A DNA stretch of 64,000 nucleotides from Rhodamnia argentea. Its lineage: Eukaryota > Streptophyta > Magnoliopsida > Myrtales > Myrtaceae. Both the position numbers and the translations under genes were made by a program. The notes under the pieces are model-generated. The model worked only from the letters and a program-made list of their open reading frames with translations, was not told the origin of the DNA and did not search any database. Positions within the stretch are counted from its first letter, which is position 1; every line of letters starts with the position of its first letter. Shown piece by piece: positions 48,471-61,271 of this stretch. Location: assembly GCF_020921035.1 (NCBI RefSeq), contig NC_063151.1:32742934-32806933 (forward strand), read 5' to 3'.

Positions 48471-51400
48471 ATGTCGGAGACGGTCGTCAAGTTCGGGATC
48501 CTGGGCTGCGCCGAGATAGCGAGGAAGGTCGGCCGAGCCATAACCCTCGCCCCCAACGCCAACATCGTCGCCGTGGGCAGCCGCTCCGCCGAGAAGGCCG
48601 CCAAGTTCGCCGCCGACAACGGCTTCCCCCCGGGGACGCGGGCCTACGGCTCGTACGACGCCGTCCTCGACGACCCGGAGGTCGATGCCGTGTACGTGCC
48701 CCTTCCCACCAGCCTACACGCCAAGTGGGCCGTCCTGGCCGCCCAGAAGAAGAAGCACCTGCTCCTGGAGAAGCCGGTGGCCCTGAACGTCGCCGAGTTC
48801 GATAAGATCGTGGAGGCTTGCGTCGCGAACGGGGTGCAGTTCATGGACGGGACGATGTGGATGCATCACCCCAGGACGGCGAAGATGAAGGAGTTCGTCT
48901 CTAACGAGAGGGCTTTCGGGAAACTCAGAGCGGTAAATTCTTGGCTCCTTGATGATTGTTCCGGTCTTTTCGATTTTGGTTCTGTTTTGGGCCTTGTGTC
49001 TCTGGTGTGGGGTTTGTGGTTTTGGGGAAGATAACAATGGGCGTTGTCTTTTCGTTCTTGAGGAAATTTTTGGAGGGGCAAGCTCGGTCCAAGAATTTTA
49101 CTTTCTCTTTTGGTAATTGTCGAATAAGAACTCGTCTGTCCACCAAAAAAAAAAAAAAAAGGAATGAATCTGATGAAATGGTCAGCTAAACATTCTTAGC
49201 GGGTTTTCACTAATAATGGCAATCTTCGGAGTAAATGTAGGTAATTGTACTGAGTTTATTCTAGGGATAAGCCATGTAAAAAACCAAAGGTGGTCGGTAT
49301 GCACGTGTTTTTGAATCACTGAATATGTGCATTCTTTTGGGGCCATCTCTAAAAGATGTGATGTGGGAATGAAACCCTAACAAGGGGCTCTGAAACCAAT
49401 GGACATAGATAGCAAAAAGAACGAAAACAGGCTACGCTTGAACAAAGATAAGATATTTTTGGGCGTATGAAAAACCAGTGATGTTTATTGGTATGAAGAA
49501 AACTAATTGACAAACAGACTTAAAGACCTACAGATGAAAGTCGATCTCAACTCTTGATCTAATATAACAGCTCAATTGTTCGGGATCAATTAAAAGTCAC
49601 ACAACTGGCACAGGACTATTTGTTTGGCGAATAACATAATAAGTGACAACAAAAAATAAGACCTGTAAAATTACAAAAGCTAGAATTATGCTTGTACATC
49701 ATTTTTTGTGGGTAGGAAAGGATCAAGCTCCAATCTTGAGATTTCAACTTTTTCAGGAGATATCTCTGAACCAATCTTCTTCATCTCCTTTCCAGAAATC
49801 GTGTATTTGTAGCTTTGATAGCTAATTTATCCGGCAATTTCGCAATGACTTGCTATATATGTTGTGGTTCCTTCCTTCTCCGATGTGAGAAAAACCGACC
49901 TCAAGTTTCGGTGTTTGATAAGCAGATATAGTGAATTTCTTCCAATCATCATTAGTAAGTGAATCTCGTCACCAAAACCATCGAAATTTTCTTGCTTCAT
50001 GAAAGCTTCCAATTGATAAATTCAATCGAACATTCCAATTGAAGAAGAATAGTAAAGTCAATCATCAACATGGAAGATACTCTCTCTCTTCAACTTTAAA
50101 TTGGCTAGCAACTCCTCCACATGATTGTTGATCCTCTTCTGTGGTACTTATTGATGTCTGATGAAGAGACTCTACAAGAGAATCCTTTTTATTTTCACTT
50201 GAATCTTCAAGGAATTGCAATTAATCACCCTCTCCAAGTGAAAATATTTCAAATTTTTCTTGAGCATTAGAGTCATCCCAAACAACTATTTGTATGGCAT
50301 CTTCATAACCCCATTAACTTTTGTGGTTCCATTTTGTCGAAATCTTCACTAAAAGAATAAATTTCTTCACGAAATGTAAGACATTACACAATTGCTCTTC
50401 CAATCCACCTCCTCCAGCATTATTTATGGCCCGGCATCATGAAAGTGATTTTCATCAAATCCCTCATCACCATCATCCTTGAGACCACCTTCCGACATGT
50501 CCAAGGGATGCTATCTGTCTTTAGCAGTAGGGTGAAAGAAAGTAGCAGTCGCCTTCCCAATTCTCCATATGGGCTTCAGAAGGTTCCTATCGCTGCAATG
50601 CCGAATAAGCCTCCAATCAATCGTTTTGATGGGCTTGATTACCGCTTCTGTGACCTCTTCCACGTCCAACCATTTTGTCCAAAGAAAACCCTAATTGCAA
50701 GGTAGGATGTAGGATGTTTTCTTCTGTGATATCAAATTTATGTGGGCAAAAACACCTTGACATGGGGCTCTGATACCAATTGATGTAGTTGAAGAAGGAA
50801 AAGATAATAAAAAGAACAAAAACAGGGCTAAATACAGTTTAAGTGAAGCTGGACAAAGAAAAGATGTTCTGGGGTTCATGAAAAACCACAAGAAACTTAA
50901 GTACCAATTTATACTAGAGCTGTTGATGAAAGATGATCACAACATTCAATCTGACATAGCAATTTCCAATCTCAACTGTTGGAGCTCATTAATAGTCACA
51001 TGACTTTATATTAACCAGATAACATAATAAATGGCTAAACAGAAAGGATAGAGTAGGGCCATGTTCAGGGAATAGAACACTTCAGGTATGCATTCTGGCA
51101 TCTACCATAGAAGTCTCATTCCGTTACTAGGAATGCTTTAACTTGCAAATTACAGTAAATTGGTTTCTAATTCTCAAAGCATGGTCACCAGTTAGTGCTG
51201 ATACAAGTTGCTTTTAAAATGCAGCATGATGAAAATTCTGAAGATTGGGGTTGGTGAAACGATCTTTCTGGGGTCCTGCATTATCTCTCTAAAGTACTGA
51301 CAAGGGATTTTATGAGAACACTGCAGTATTGTGTTGCGGTGGTTTCTCTTTTCATGCATTCTCTTTTTAAGTTGGTTGGGAACAGGATCCTCAAAAATAA

Positions 51401-54275
51401 TTCCTTGTTAGAACTTTTTAGATAGTAGTGGGTTATACATTAAGAGTAATTGGTAAAGCTGGTTTATTAACTTACTATGCTTCGAATGGATTTTGAGTAT
51501 AGTTTTTGATGTGACATAATGGACATGATGTTATTGTCATGATCTCAAATGAAGTCACCAATTTGCAGATATAAGTGTTGAATATAGAGAAGAAAGAATA
51601 TTGACATTTTGCGGAGTTTCATCAGTTATTACGTGGCATTTGTTGTTATGTGAACCTTAGACACTTTATAGTTCAGTAATAAATATACTCGTGGTGGTTG
51701 GGTTGATGCTTGGTCATGATAAAAGGTTAGCTCCTCGTGGTGGCAATTAGGAGTATCTCATGTGCTAGAATTCTCATTATATGCTCCAGGAGTTTTATTT
51801 TGTTTCACCTTTCTCTACTGGAATATCAGATGAAGAAAACCTGAAGAGATTCCTGCCAAAGTCTCTTCTAATGTTCATTCCGCCAGCCTGTGAAATAACT
51901 ATATACTTTTGTAGTTAACACCTCTTGCCTTAAGAACACAGGAATAGTCTAGAAAATAGGATATAGTACTAACTTTGGGGTTTTGCTGATAAATCACTGG
52001 GATAATCCCAGTAAGATGAATTTCCAAGATGCACTTGGATATCCTGCTGAGAGTTTCTGTATATGGTGCTTTTTAAGAGTTGTATAGCTGGATATTTAGA
52101 AATCACTTGCCAACGTGATGATCTTGACATTAAAATTGCATGTCAAGGTAAAGTGGACATTTGAGCTTATAAGCATTATTGAGATGGAGTGACTTTATCA
52201 GCATACGCTTTACATTTATTGTGTTATATTGTGTGATAGTTGTGATGTGGAAAGAAACCAGATGTGTGTAAATTTAGTTAAACGGGCAACCTGTATTTCA
52301 TTGGTCTAACACATGGGCTAGGTGGTTACTATGGTTGAAAGTCATTTGCGTGGTGCAAAGCAGTTATTTGGAGATTTAGATTGAGACATATGGATGTGGT
52401 AGGATACTGGCCATGGATCTTCTGGTCAAATATGGCAGCTGACATGCTTATACACATTTGGCCTTATCATGTCTGTTAACGGGTTGAATATTGAACCCTT
52501 TTCTCCCTTGCTATGAGGTGTTGTATCTCCCTTGCATTTCCCAAGATCAGTTGGGAAGTTGGGGATTGACCCTCTTTAAAGGATATTCTTTGATTCTTAG
52601 TACTTGTCAAGTCTCCTTTTAGAATGCCAATGCCAGTAACAGTAATAGCCCCTTTTAGCACTTATCAACCCTCTTTGTAGGATATTCTTTGATTCTTAGC
52701 GCTTGTCAGGTCTCCTTTTAGAGTGCCAAAAACAGTAATAGCTCCTCTATGCCAATAACAGCACGTTCTTCGATCATCTTAGTGTCTGCTTCATAGGACT
52801 GAGTCAGCTGGTGAGCCGGAACTACGTAATGATAAGCCTAAATTATGCCATGTTTAAGATTTTACCGTATGAGTAGTGTGAACTCAAGAGACTTTCGCAT
52901 CCTCACCTTTACTCTTTATACAATGAAATGGAGAGGGGATGGGTGCAGCAGAATATCTAGTTCAACCAAATTGGAAAGCATACTGTCAAATTGCTTCCTT
53001 GAAGCAGATCTTTGTGATAGGAGCTTGGATCAAGTACCCTTGGAAAGGATCATCGTGAATTGATAATATTTGGTACTCAGAGAGCACCCAAACAGATGGA
53101 TGCAAGTTTGGTGGTTTTAGGTGTTTTAGAGAGTAGACATCTAGAGCTTTCTGGAATGTGGTAAATACCTACGTGAATGCTGCGTAGGTCATTCATGTCT
53201 TTTGCATTTTGATTCATGGCATTTTTTCCATGTCCAGAATAAACCTTTGGCAACTCCAAATATAATGTGAGATTTCTTTTGTCCTTGAAGGTTTTGAAAG
53301 GAGATAAAGAGGTAGTAGAGTATTTGGGGAAAGTATTTTTCTTGCGTGCACTCTTCTCTTGGATCTTATTCTTCTAATTCTTTCACGAGTTGGTGTGCAC
53401 CCTGCGGGGTTTTCGCTTTTGAAATGGTTTGAAGCCTCAATTGTCCAGGAGTCTATAGTGTGGATATCGGATTGCTTAAGTTACTGCATTGAATCTGTGA
53501 CTTGTGATTCTGTATCCCATGGTAAATCGTATATATGGTTTCCCATGTTCTTAGATGGGCCAGAGGTTTCCCACGTTGAACAACTAATTTATACAAGTTG
53601 CTCTAGATAGTGGGTTTCCTGATATCTTAAAGATGGTTTTCCTTGGTCTCACAGATGCACACCTGTTTCACTTTCGCTGCTGATCCTGATTTTCTGGAGA
53701 CGGACATTCGTGTTAAGCCAGATCTTGATGCGCTTGGTGCTCTCGGTGATGCTGGCTGGTACTGCACTCGGTCAATTCTGTGGGGCAACGATTATGAATT
53801 GCCTAAGACAGTGACGGCCTTGCGTGGGCCCATTTTCAATAAGGCAGGGGTCATTTTATCCTGTGGGGCTTCTCTATACTGGGAAGATGGAAAAGTAGCG
53901 ACCTTCCATTGCTCGTTCTTATCTCATTTGACAATGGATATAACAGCTGTCGGTACAAAGGGAACTTTGCATGTCCACGATTTCATCATCCCATTTCAAG
54001 AGAGCGAAGCATCTTTCTCTGTAGCTTCGGAATCATGGTTCGACGAGCTGGTGACCGGGTGGGTCCCCAAGCCGGCCGAGCATTTAGTCAGTACTAGTCT
54101 TCCTCAGGAGGCTCTAATGGTGAAAGAGTTTTCCAGCTTGGTTGGTGCCATTAAAGCCGAAGGTTCACGGCCTGAGATGAAGTGGCCGATCATCAGCAGG
54201 AAGACTCAGCTGGTGATTGACGCGGTGAAGCTGTCAATTGAGAGAGGATTTGAGCCCGTCGAGGTAGTTGGTTGA
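48471..54275 (+). CDS. Gfo/Idh/MocA-family NAD(P)-dependent oxidoreductase
   Basis: Two exons, 48471-48932 and 53655-54275, join in phase 0 to give 360 residues. The N-terminal Rossmann domain shows GILGCAEIA (9-17). EKP at 100-102 is the family's conserved lysine motif. The C-terminal domain has LGALGDAGWY, where D186 is in the usual catalytic-site region, and GTKGTLHVHDFIIPF. Length and text match the plant group of Arabidopsis At4g09670 (about 362 residues), a cytosolic-type dehydrogenase family acting on sugar- or diol-like substrates; the true substrate is not known to me. The ATG at 48471 gives the usual N-terminus (MSETVVKFGILGC). Exon 1 is strikingly GC-rich against exon 2. The single intron is 4722 bp and contains LTR-element sequence. 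Residues expected for function are present. Confidence 0.93.
49376..51045 (-). mobile_element. Non-autonomous LTR element (LARD/TRIM-like) in the oxidoreductase intron
   Basis: Two direct repeats, 49401-49651 (251 bp) and 50781-51041 (261 bp), each read on the minus strand as an LTR starting TGTT; the second ends ATCA. Next to the second, minus-strand TGGTATCAGAGCCCC (50764-50778) is a typical primer-binding site. The first is also followed by a related TGGTTTCAGAGCCCC (49384-49398). About 1.1 kb lies between the repeats with no reverse transcriptase text. The repeats have diverged clearly, so the element is old. The second primer-site copy suggests recombination (LTR-internal-LTR-internal). 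Confidence 0.6.
51046..53654 (+). other. Rest of the oxidoreductase intron
   Basis: AT-rich intron with no gene. A tandem duplication of period 99 lies at 52570-52740. Frames of 60-83 codons here have no recognisable domain. Confidence 0.55.
52570..52740. repeat. Tandem duplication, 99-bp period
   Basis: CCCTCTTT, GGATATTCTTTGATTCTTAG, CTTGTCA, GTCTCCTTTTAGA and AGTAATAG occur in the same order from 52570 and again from 52669, with a few substitutions. Confidence 0.85.
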
Positions 54276-55696
54276 ATATTCTGTCCTTGGGGTTTCATTT
54301 GTAATTTGCTCCTAACTCCCTCCCGTTGGGGTGATTCGTTGAATAAGGAGTTGTTGGCTTAATCAATGAAAACTTGTTGCTTGAAATTTTTCATAATTAA
54401 AACAAAAAGTTGTATATAAATGAATAATATTTCTATTGCTTTTCTATAGTAGAAAATTGCATATAGCAGTTAAGGAGTGAAATTTAGTGGGGATTAAACT
54501 CATGGTGTATGATCATTATCACTCGCGTCACTTAATTCATGATGTTAATGCATTATATTGTAACAAATGAGTAGTTTATCAATAAGGGAAAGGTTTAGTA
54601 AGTAGAATTAGATATTTTAAGCAATATATGCATGAGATTTTATGACTTGGAGCTCCCTATTGAAAGATGCAATGAAGGATTTTTTTTTTCCCCTTTTGGT
54701 CGAATGAAGGATCCTATTTAGTTGATACATACAATTGATATTAAGTTGAGGTGAAAATCTTACTTACGGTCCAGGAATAGCAATGGGAATGGTGATGTCC
54801 ATGAATCCAAGAAATAGTGAGAATTCTTGATCTCTTTCAATATCTCTCTCAATTCGAAAATTCAGGATTTGAATTGATGTCCTTTTATTGATTTCTCATA
54901 AATTGCATTTTACGAGGATCCCCAGCCCTTAAGCATTTTTTTGCTATACTGAAGATAGAATCACAAGCGAATCCTTCCTAGGGTGCATCTATTCATCGAC
55001 CATCGGGAGAATCCGCCCCCATAAATGAAGTAATTAATGGGGGGTTACCATTATCTTTTTGTAGTGACAAATATTGTATGTGCTCCCAAAAAAAGAAAAT
55101 GAATTTGTCTATTTTTGGGAGTCTCAAAGGTGCGCGGAAACACATAAAGAACTCTTGAATGGAAATGAAAAAAAGATCATATTATAATTCAAGTACCTTA
55201 GTAAAAAACTAATGTTTAAACTTTAAGCTTTAATGAGTTGACAATTATATGTGTTAGTGAAAGATTCTTTCGTTAATCTAATCTACATACATGAAATTCA
55301 CTTTTTGTCACAAGCGACCAAAAAAAGGTCGGCTCTCCTCTTGCCTCATCCCAATTCTCTCTTTTTTTGGCCATATTATAGATCCAGATTTTAATAGCAT
55401 AATAGTTTTTGGACCACTATAAGAATATTAGTATATTGGGAGTTACAAATTCGTGAAGGAATGATCACCACAACAATTTATAATTATTCATTATTTGCTT
55501 TTTTGTGGTCCAGAGCAGACTGTTATTCTCTCAATAGATTAAAGATTGTCACTTGATCATTTTTCTATAACGCCCTTCTCCCTCTCTCTTGTGTGGACCT
55601 ACATATTGAGATTGCGACAATATGGCACTTAAACTTTTTTTTGACCCCTTGCCAATTACTCACTCGCTCATTGGCCACCTCAACCATATAAAGAAA
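54276..55696. other. Intergenic, no gene seen
   Basis: 3' flank of the oxidoreductase gene, then AT-rich sequence with poly-T runs. Nothing recognised. Confidence 0.5.
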
Positions 55697-56169
55697 GGAA
55701 AAAAATTACCAAAAAGGCCTTAAACCTATTGCAATTATGTCAATTCGGTTCTGAATATTTTTTTTTTTGGCTGATTTAGTCCTAAACCTTTTGAAATTAT
55801 GCTAATTCACTCCATCGGACTAATTTTAGTAAACCGACGCCGATGTGGATGTAGCGACTTATGTCGGCCATCCGATAACATAATATTTTTTTTTATTTTC
55901 TATGTTCTATTTTTTTTCTTCCCCTTCGTTCTTCTTCCTCCGGACGGTCGCCGGACCGAGGAGACGGCTAGCAAGGTCGATCTCACCGGCCTTAGGCGAA
56001 GCTCACCCCCACCGGCATCCATGTTAACGCCGATCCGCCAAAATTGATTGGATGGACTGAATTGAAACTATTAGAAAATGTTTAGAATTGAATTGGCCCA
56101 AAAAAAAAAAAAATTAAGACTGAATTGACCCAATTGCAATAGCTTTAGGACTTTTTTGGTAATTTTTCC
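55697..56169. mobile_element. Palindromic Mutator-like element, copy 4
   Basis: 473 bp. Both ends read inward as GGAAAAA..TTACCAAAAA, then CCTAAA.CTATTGCAATT and GTCAATTC, so the terminal inverted repeat is more than 50 bp. The inner arms carry CGACGCCGATGTGGATG and its inverse. A short GC-rich core is at about 55930-56020. Non-coding. Flanking 9-mers do not match convincingly. Confidence 0.75.
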
Positions 56170-57084
56170 TAGAAAAAAAACTTTAAAGGAAAATACTTCC
56201 TTGACAATCTTGTGAGGGACGGTACAATTTCAATCGTAAATTCAAATACTATCATCGCGTGTTTTGCATAAATCACTTATTGATTAAGAGATCGTGTGGT
56301 TAGAAATAACCGATAGTATTGTCAGATCGTTATACTAGTAGCTTTCAACTTTAAAAAGGGGAGTGCTTTTGGGCAAGAAACCTCAATTACTCTTCTTGTG
56401 TTGGATTTTGTAGGATGTAATAAATGAGAAAAAATACACGAGCTCCTTCCCTTCCCTTCCCTTGATCTTAGGGGTGGAAATCCAATTTCCTCACGTACCA
56501 TCAGTCCCATTACTAAGGTAATTCCTCAAGACTACAAAAATACTTTTTCATACTGCCCCTACAAATTTTTTAGAGTACCCAAGGAAATCCTAAACTCCTA
56601 GAAACTTCAAGGCATGTCTGGCCATCTTGGCCAGTCCCTCATCCTATCGTCCCTTCTCTCTCTCTCTCTCTCTGCATAGTTGTTCATCTCAGATGGATTT
56701 ACAGGTTCCTGAAATGAGCTCTTGGGGAAGTCTCGAAGACTGGTTTTGGATTGGAAAAGGCATGGAAGCAAATCATTCTTCTTGAAGAAAGGGCAAGAGA
56801 TCTTTGTTGCAATACAGTATTCCATCTCACAGAAGCACATTACGGACGACATCATATAATCAAAAGCACATAGGACATTTAGAGAGCTAATGTCCTTACA
56901 CCTAGAAAAGTTTCAGAACAATACAGCATTACGTAATACAGCACTACGTAATGTACGCCTGGATTCTTCTTTTTTCTCTCTTTGGCCACGGTAAGCCAAG
57001 GATCCATTTATTCATTAAGCATAACGCCACTAGGTTGCAAATTAGGTTTCTAACAAGAAACACGTCCGTATTCGAGAAGCCCTG
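56170..57084. other. Region downstream of the CYP78A gene, no gene seen
   Basis: Holds the probable 3' UTR of the minus-strand P450, a TTCCC pentamer run near 56446-56462 and a CT run near 56655-56673. The 82-codon minus frame here has no motif. Confidence 0.5.
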
Positions 57085-59278
57085 CTAATGTCTCCCGCCT
57101 CTCGGGACGGCTACTGCACAAAGAGGTTTCTTCATCTCGCACGAAAGCTTGAGGAGCTCGGTGAGATCGACCGGGTGGGACTCATGTGGGACCCAGTTGA
57201 AGCGACGCACCAATTCGGCCACCCAAAGGCCAACCGTCGCCAGACCCAAGTTCTTGCCGGGGCAGGACCGACGGCCTGCCCCGAACGGTGCAAGCCTAAG
57301 GTCGACGCCCCTCACGTCGAAGTTGATGCTGCCGTCGTCCGAACCGGCGCCATCCAAGAACCTCTCGGGCCTAAAAGCCAGAGGGTCTTTCCACACATTG
57401 GGGTCGTGGGTGATGGCCCACATGTTGACCATGGTTGTTGTGCCGGCGGGGACCACCATGCCGTTGCTGAGGTGGACGTCAGACGTGGACAGCCTGGCCC
57501 ACGATAGCAAGGGTCCGGGTGGGTGGACTCGCAGGGTCTCCTTCACTACCGCTTGGAGGTAGGGCAGTCTGGCCACATCAGCATCGTTGACGCTCTTGTC
57601 TCCTACTCCTAGTACGAGGTCAAGTTCACTTTGAAGCTTGGTCTGAGCATTAGGGTTCAACACTAGTTCGGCCATGGTCCATTCAGTCAACAATGCCACC
57701 GTGTCAGTGCCGCGAAAAATCATTTCCTGCAAGTAAGATGAAGAATATAGATAAGTTAGCTCCTGCTGACGATCGTTATCAAAGGGAAAAGAGGATTACA
57801 AAGAACCAAATCTGACTAATTATCGGAGTACGTTTCTTAGTAATTAGGTTGAACCTATATGAATAATAGAGTAATTGAAACAACGTACATATGTGTCGTA
57901 TGTTATGTATTAGGCAATAGAACAAAAATAGGATTATCGAAAAGATTGTCGTGATACCTTAACACCACACAACAATATGAAATAAGTTAATTTATGACAA
58001 AAAAAGAAGTAAAAAAGACCAAACACCAGGAACCTATTCTTTTGTAATATTCTTGTTCGAATTAAAACGAACTACGTATCAACAGTTATGACATGACATC
58101 AATGAAAAGATTATAATAGCTATTTATGTTATCTTCAAGATGGCATGGCAAGACCACCGAAACTCTCACTCGGATTGTTCAAGATCAATTAGAAAGTTTT
58201 AAGTTTGGATGACACGAGTATTAAAGTTTGTTAATGTACGTGTGTGTTATAGTTGTATCAAGAGTAATTGACGAACCCACAGTATGGCGATCGTGTCATC
58301 TTCGCTCAGCTCTTCGCCACTGCTCAAAGACAACAAAACATCGACGAAGTCCGAACCATGGGAGAGATTCCCGGACTGCCTCTCTCGATGATCTTCGATG
58401 ATTTTCATGACAAACTTTCTAACTCTAGGGACAAGAGCCGAGCAACGGACATCGATTCGAAAGGGGTCGTAAACATAGCTCAGCCACGGAAGATAATCGG
58501 AGCAGTTAAAAGCTCCCAAGAGCTCGAACCCTTCTTTAACAATGTCGCGAAGTTCATCGACTTCGTCGCTGGAGGCACTCATGTCATACCTCTTACCAAA
58601 AACTGTCCCCATTATGTTATTAAGAGCCGCATTTTGGAGATGCTTTCTCAGCACAACAGCCCCATTAAGGAATTGTTCCGTCTCCATGGCTTCAATCATG
58701 AAGCCACAGTCCACCTGGCGCCTGGCTTCGTGAGCCGCAATGTGCTTCGGCCTGAAGAGGTGAGCCGAGGCTATCCTCCTCAGGAGCTGCCAATACGCGC
58801 CGTCCGGCGCGAACCCGATGGCCCGGCCGAACATGAGGCTCTTCACGGATTGCTTTAGAGGGCGGTTGGCAAAGTGGGGCGAGGTCAAGATCTCGTGGGC
58901 TATCCGCGGGTCGGACGCGACGACAGCCCGGGTGGATCCTAGGCTAAAAGCCATGAGCTGAGTGGCAGCTCGGCGAGAGGCCATGCGAGCCAGGGAGCGA
59001 TGCGGCAAGCCGTAGCTCAGGCCAAACAAGCTCCCGAAGAAGGGCAGGCCGCGAGGTCCGGGGATCGGAACCGCGCCTCTCTTGTTGAGGCCATTTTTCC
59101 AAGCCAGGCCTCCGGGGATGAAGGCCCAGCTCAGAATCACAGCAGATGTGGAAAATGCAACCAGAATGGCAATGAGAAGCATAGGATCAAACGCATGTTG
59201 GGTTTTCAAAACAGCAGGAAATGCAAAGAGAAGCCAGTTTGTATCAAAAGATTGATCCATATCCACAGTGAACTTCAC
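57085..59278 (-). CDS. CYP78A: Cytochrome P450, CYP78A subfamily
   Basis: Two exons, 59278-58277 and 57726-57085, join in phase 0 (…AILW|EMIF…) to give 547 residues. An N-terminal membrane anchor lies at about residues 30-55 ([21 protein letters not shown]), then the proline hinge [11 protein letters not shown]-helix RGTDT is at 339-343, ExxR at 397-400 (ETLR), PERF at 454-457, and the haem loop [11 protein letters not shown] at 481-491 with cysteine C489. CYP78A text is clear in [32 protein letters not shown] and [24 protein letters not shown]78A enzymes are ER monooxygenases that act non-cell-autonomously to promote organ and seed growth; their substrate is unsettled. The member cannot be fixed here. 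A second in-frame ATG at 59260 (MDQSFDTNW) may be the real start given the TATA position. All haem-binding residues are intact. Confidence 0.95.
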
Positions 59279-59317
59279 TTCACTTCGTGTTTGGGAGAGA
59301 ACGAGATTGAAACATGG

Positions 59318-59325
59318 TATTTATA
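59318..59325 (-). promoter_or_regulatory. TATA box of the CYP78A gene
   Basis: Minus-strand TATAAATA lies 40 bp upstream of the ATG at 59278 and 58 bp upstream of the ATG at 59260. With transcription starting 25-32 bp downstream, the 5' UTR would be only about 10 bases for the first ATG and about 30 for the second. Confidence 0.6.
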
Positions 59326-59787
59326 GGCGAGATTACGTGCGTTAGGAGGGCATTCGATCGTGAAAAATCTTGTTATAAAAATGAAGGGAGCGGCGGGATT
59401 CGCGTGAAACTGAAGTTCCATCCGTCCAGGTGCGTGTGCATGTACTTGCTTAAAAAGGTTTTTAAGGAAGGGAGAGTCAACCATGGTCAGCAAAATCAAG
59501 GTGGAAGAGTGTAATTTAATTATTGCGCTTTTCCTTCCCAACGTCTGTTGTTGGGTTGTTGACACTTGTCCACTTTTTAGGAGTTAGGCCATGCTCTGCC
59601 AAGACGGTGCCGTCCAGCGGTGGGGACATGCTGACCACGCATGCCCACGCGTGGGGATTTTTGGCAAGTGTGGGGATTATGGTGTAAAACCAGGCATCTG
59701 ATCATTTAGCACCGTAGGAAACAAAAGGTAACGCAAAACTAAGCTTTCATTAGTTTGTATAAATGTCACAGGCACTCTTCACAAAAA

Positions 59788-59942
59788 GGAAAATGAAAAT
59801 TTTAATTTAGCCTTAAATATTTTAATTTTATCAATCGAATCTTAAATATTTTGATAATTTATCAATGTAGTCCCTTCCGCCGATTTTGATCGGAAATTGT
59901 TCATGTCGGCGCCGGCTGTGTTACGCATGATAGGCGATAAGG
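59788..59942. mobile_element. Mutator-like element fragment (single arm), copy 5
   Basis: One arm only: TTTAGCCTTAAATATTT, TATCAATCGAATC, ATCAATGTAGTCC, then the inner motif CATGTCGGCGCCGGC. The opposite arm was not found nearby, so this is a truncated copy. Confidence 0.5.
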
Positions 59943-60074
59943 GTGTGTGTCCTTGTACTGGCAGGTATTCTGCAGTTAAAATAGAAACTTCCTTAATTAC
60001 CTCGGCCAAATGGAAGTTAAGCTTTGTGTTGCATAACATAGTGGCGGATTGATTATCATGTGCACCTACTCTAC

Positions 60075-60076
<2 letters not shown>

Positions 60077-60120
<44 letters not shown>
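60077..60120. repeat. AT dinucleotide microsatellite
   Basis: Uninterrupted run of about 22 AT units, likely polymorphic and cruciform-prone. Confidence 0.95.
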
Positions 60121-60125
<5 letters not shown>

Positions 60126-60669
60126 GTGGAAAAGTGTTTATATATACAATCAGTCAACATGATATGGGATGTAAAGAGGTGATTTTTATGTTGTTTTCTT
60201 TCTGACCATAAAGAAGGAAATAATCCAACTTTTATTGGTGGCATGTGATGCTTATGGATGTGATTTTTTTTTTCTCTCGTTGGGACAAAACCTGAGGTTA
60301 GGCTACCGCTTCCGCAGCAGCCATGAAGTTGGAAGTGGTAAAGGGAAAGTACAGGGAGAGAGGGAGCTCCGCATAATCAAGGTATTCGAAACAAGCCCGA
60401 CCCGAAATTTGAAGTGATCCGAATATGATATTAGGGCAAACTGAAGTATACCAAACTGGCAATATTACCCATATTGGATGCAACCCGACATGCCGCGATA
60501 ATTGATTCTAGCCTAGTGCCTAAATTTTGATCCAATGGAAAATCGAATCCGAATTACGTCTGAAGCGCAAGTAGACTTGTATCTTAATTGGATTCGACCT
60601 TTATCCAAAGAAAGCGAGGCCCCAAGTAATTTAGAAACTTTTGACTCAAAACTTACCATATTTATGAAA

Positions 60670-61271
60670 GGAAAAAATTATAAAAAAAATCATAAATCTA
60701 TTGTATTTGTGTCAATTTCATCCTAAATCTTTGAATTTGGCCGATTTAGTTCTAATCCTTTTTGAGAATTTGCCAATTTAGTTCTAAATTTTTTGATTGA
60801 AAATTATTGTTGCGGCGGTCTAGTCAACACTAATAGTTCTACGTAGCGTGGCTGGCGTTAACATAGATAGTTTTCTAAATTTTATTTTGTGTTCTTTTGT
60901 CTTTCCTTTTTTTTTTTTCTTTCTAATGTTAAGCCAGCAAGGTCGCTACCCGACCCTTGTTGGCTGCCGGCAAGGTCGCTGACCGACTCCCGCCGACCAC
61001 AAGCGAGGGTCACACCCTCCCCCGGATCCAAGTGAGGGACACATCATCCTTGCTTGTAGACGAGGGTTTTGAGGACCTCGCCTGTGATTGGCGAAGCTGG
61101 AAAACAAGAAAAGAAAAAAATTAGTTTAGGGCTAAATTGTTACAATGAAAAGATTAGGATTGAATTAGTAAATCATCAAAAGGTTTAGAACTAAAATGAC
61201 CAAATGAAAAATGCTTAATATTGAATTGGCACAAAGTGCAACAAATTTAAAAATTCTTTGGTAATTTTCTC
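60670..61271. mobile_element. Palindromic Mutator-like element, copy 6, with 9-bp target duplication
   Basis: 602 bp. Starts GGAAAAAATTAT and ends GGTAATTTTCTC, with long inverted arms (TCCTAAATCTTTG against its inverse). A GC-rich core at about 60940-61100 has CAAGGTCGCTACCCGACCC-like words. Flanking 9-mers TTTATGAAA (60661-60669) and TTTACGAAA (61272-61280) match at 8 of 9 positions. Long inverted repeats with a 9-bp duplication point to the Mutator superfamily. Confidence 0.75.

Larger units (their letters stand above)
59326..60669. other. CYP78A upstream region and spacer
   Basis: Contains the CYP78A promoter, a partial Mutator-like arm (59788-59942) and an AT microsatellite. No gene seen. 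Confidence 0.5.

Noticed and set aside
57088..57562. 139- and 137-codon plus-strand frames
   Set aside because: They lie opposite exon 2 of the CYP78A gene in GC-rich DNA, with no domain of their own.
58268..58858. 196-codon plus-strand frame
   Set aside because: Antisense to CYP78A exon 1; no motif.
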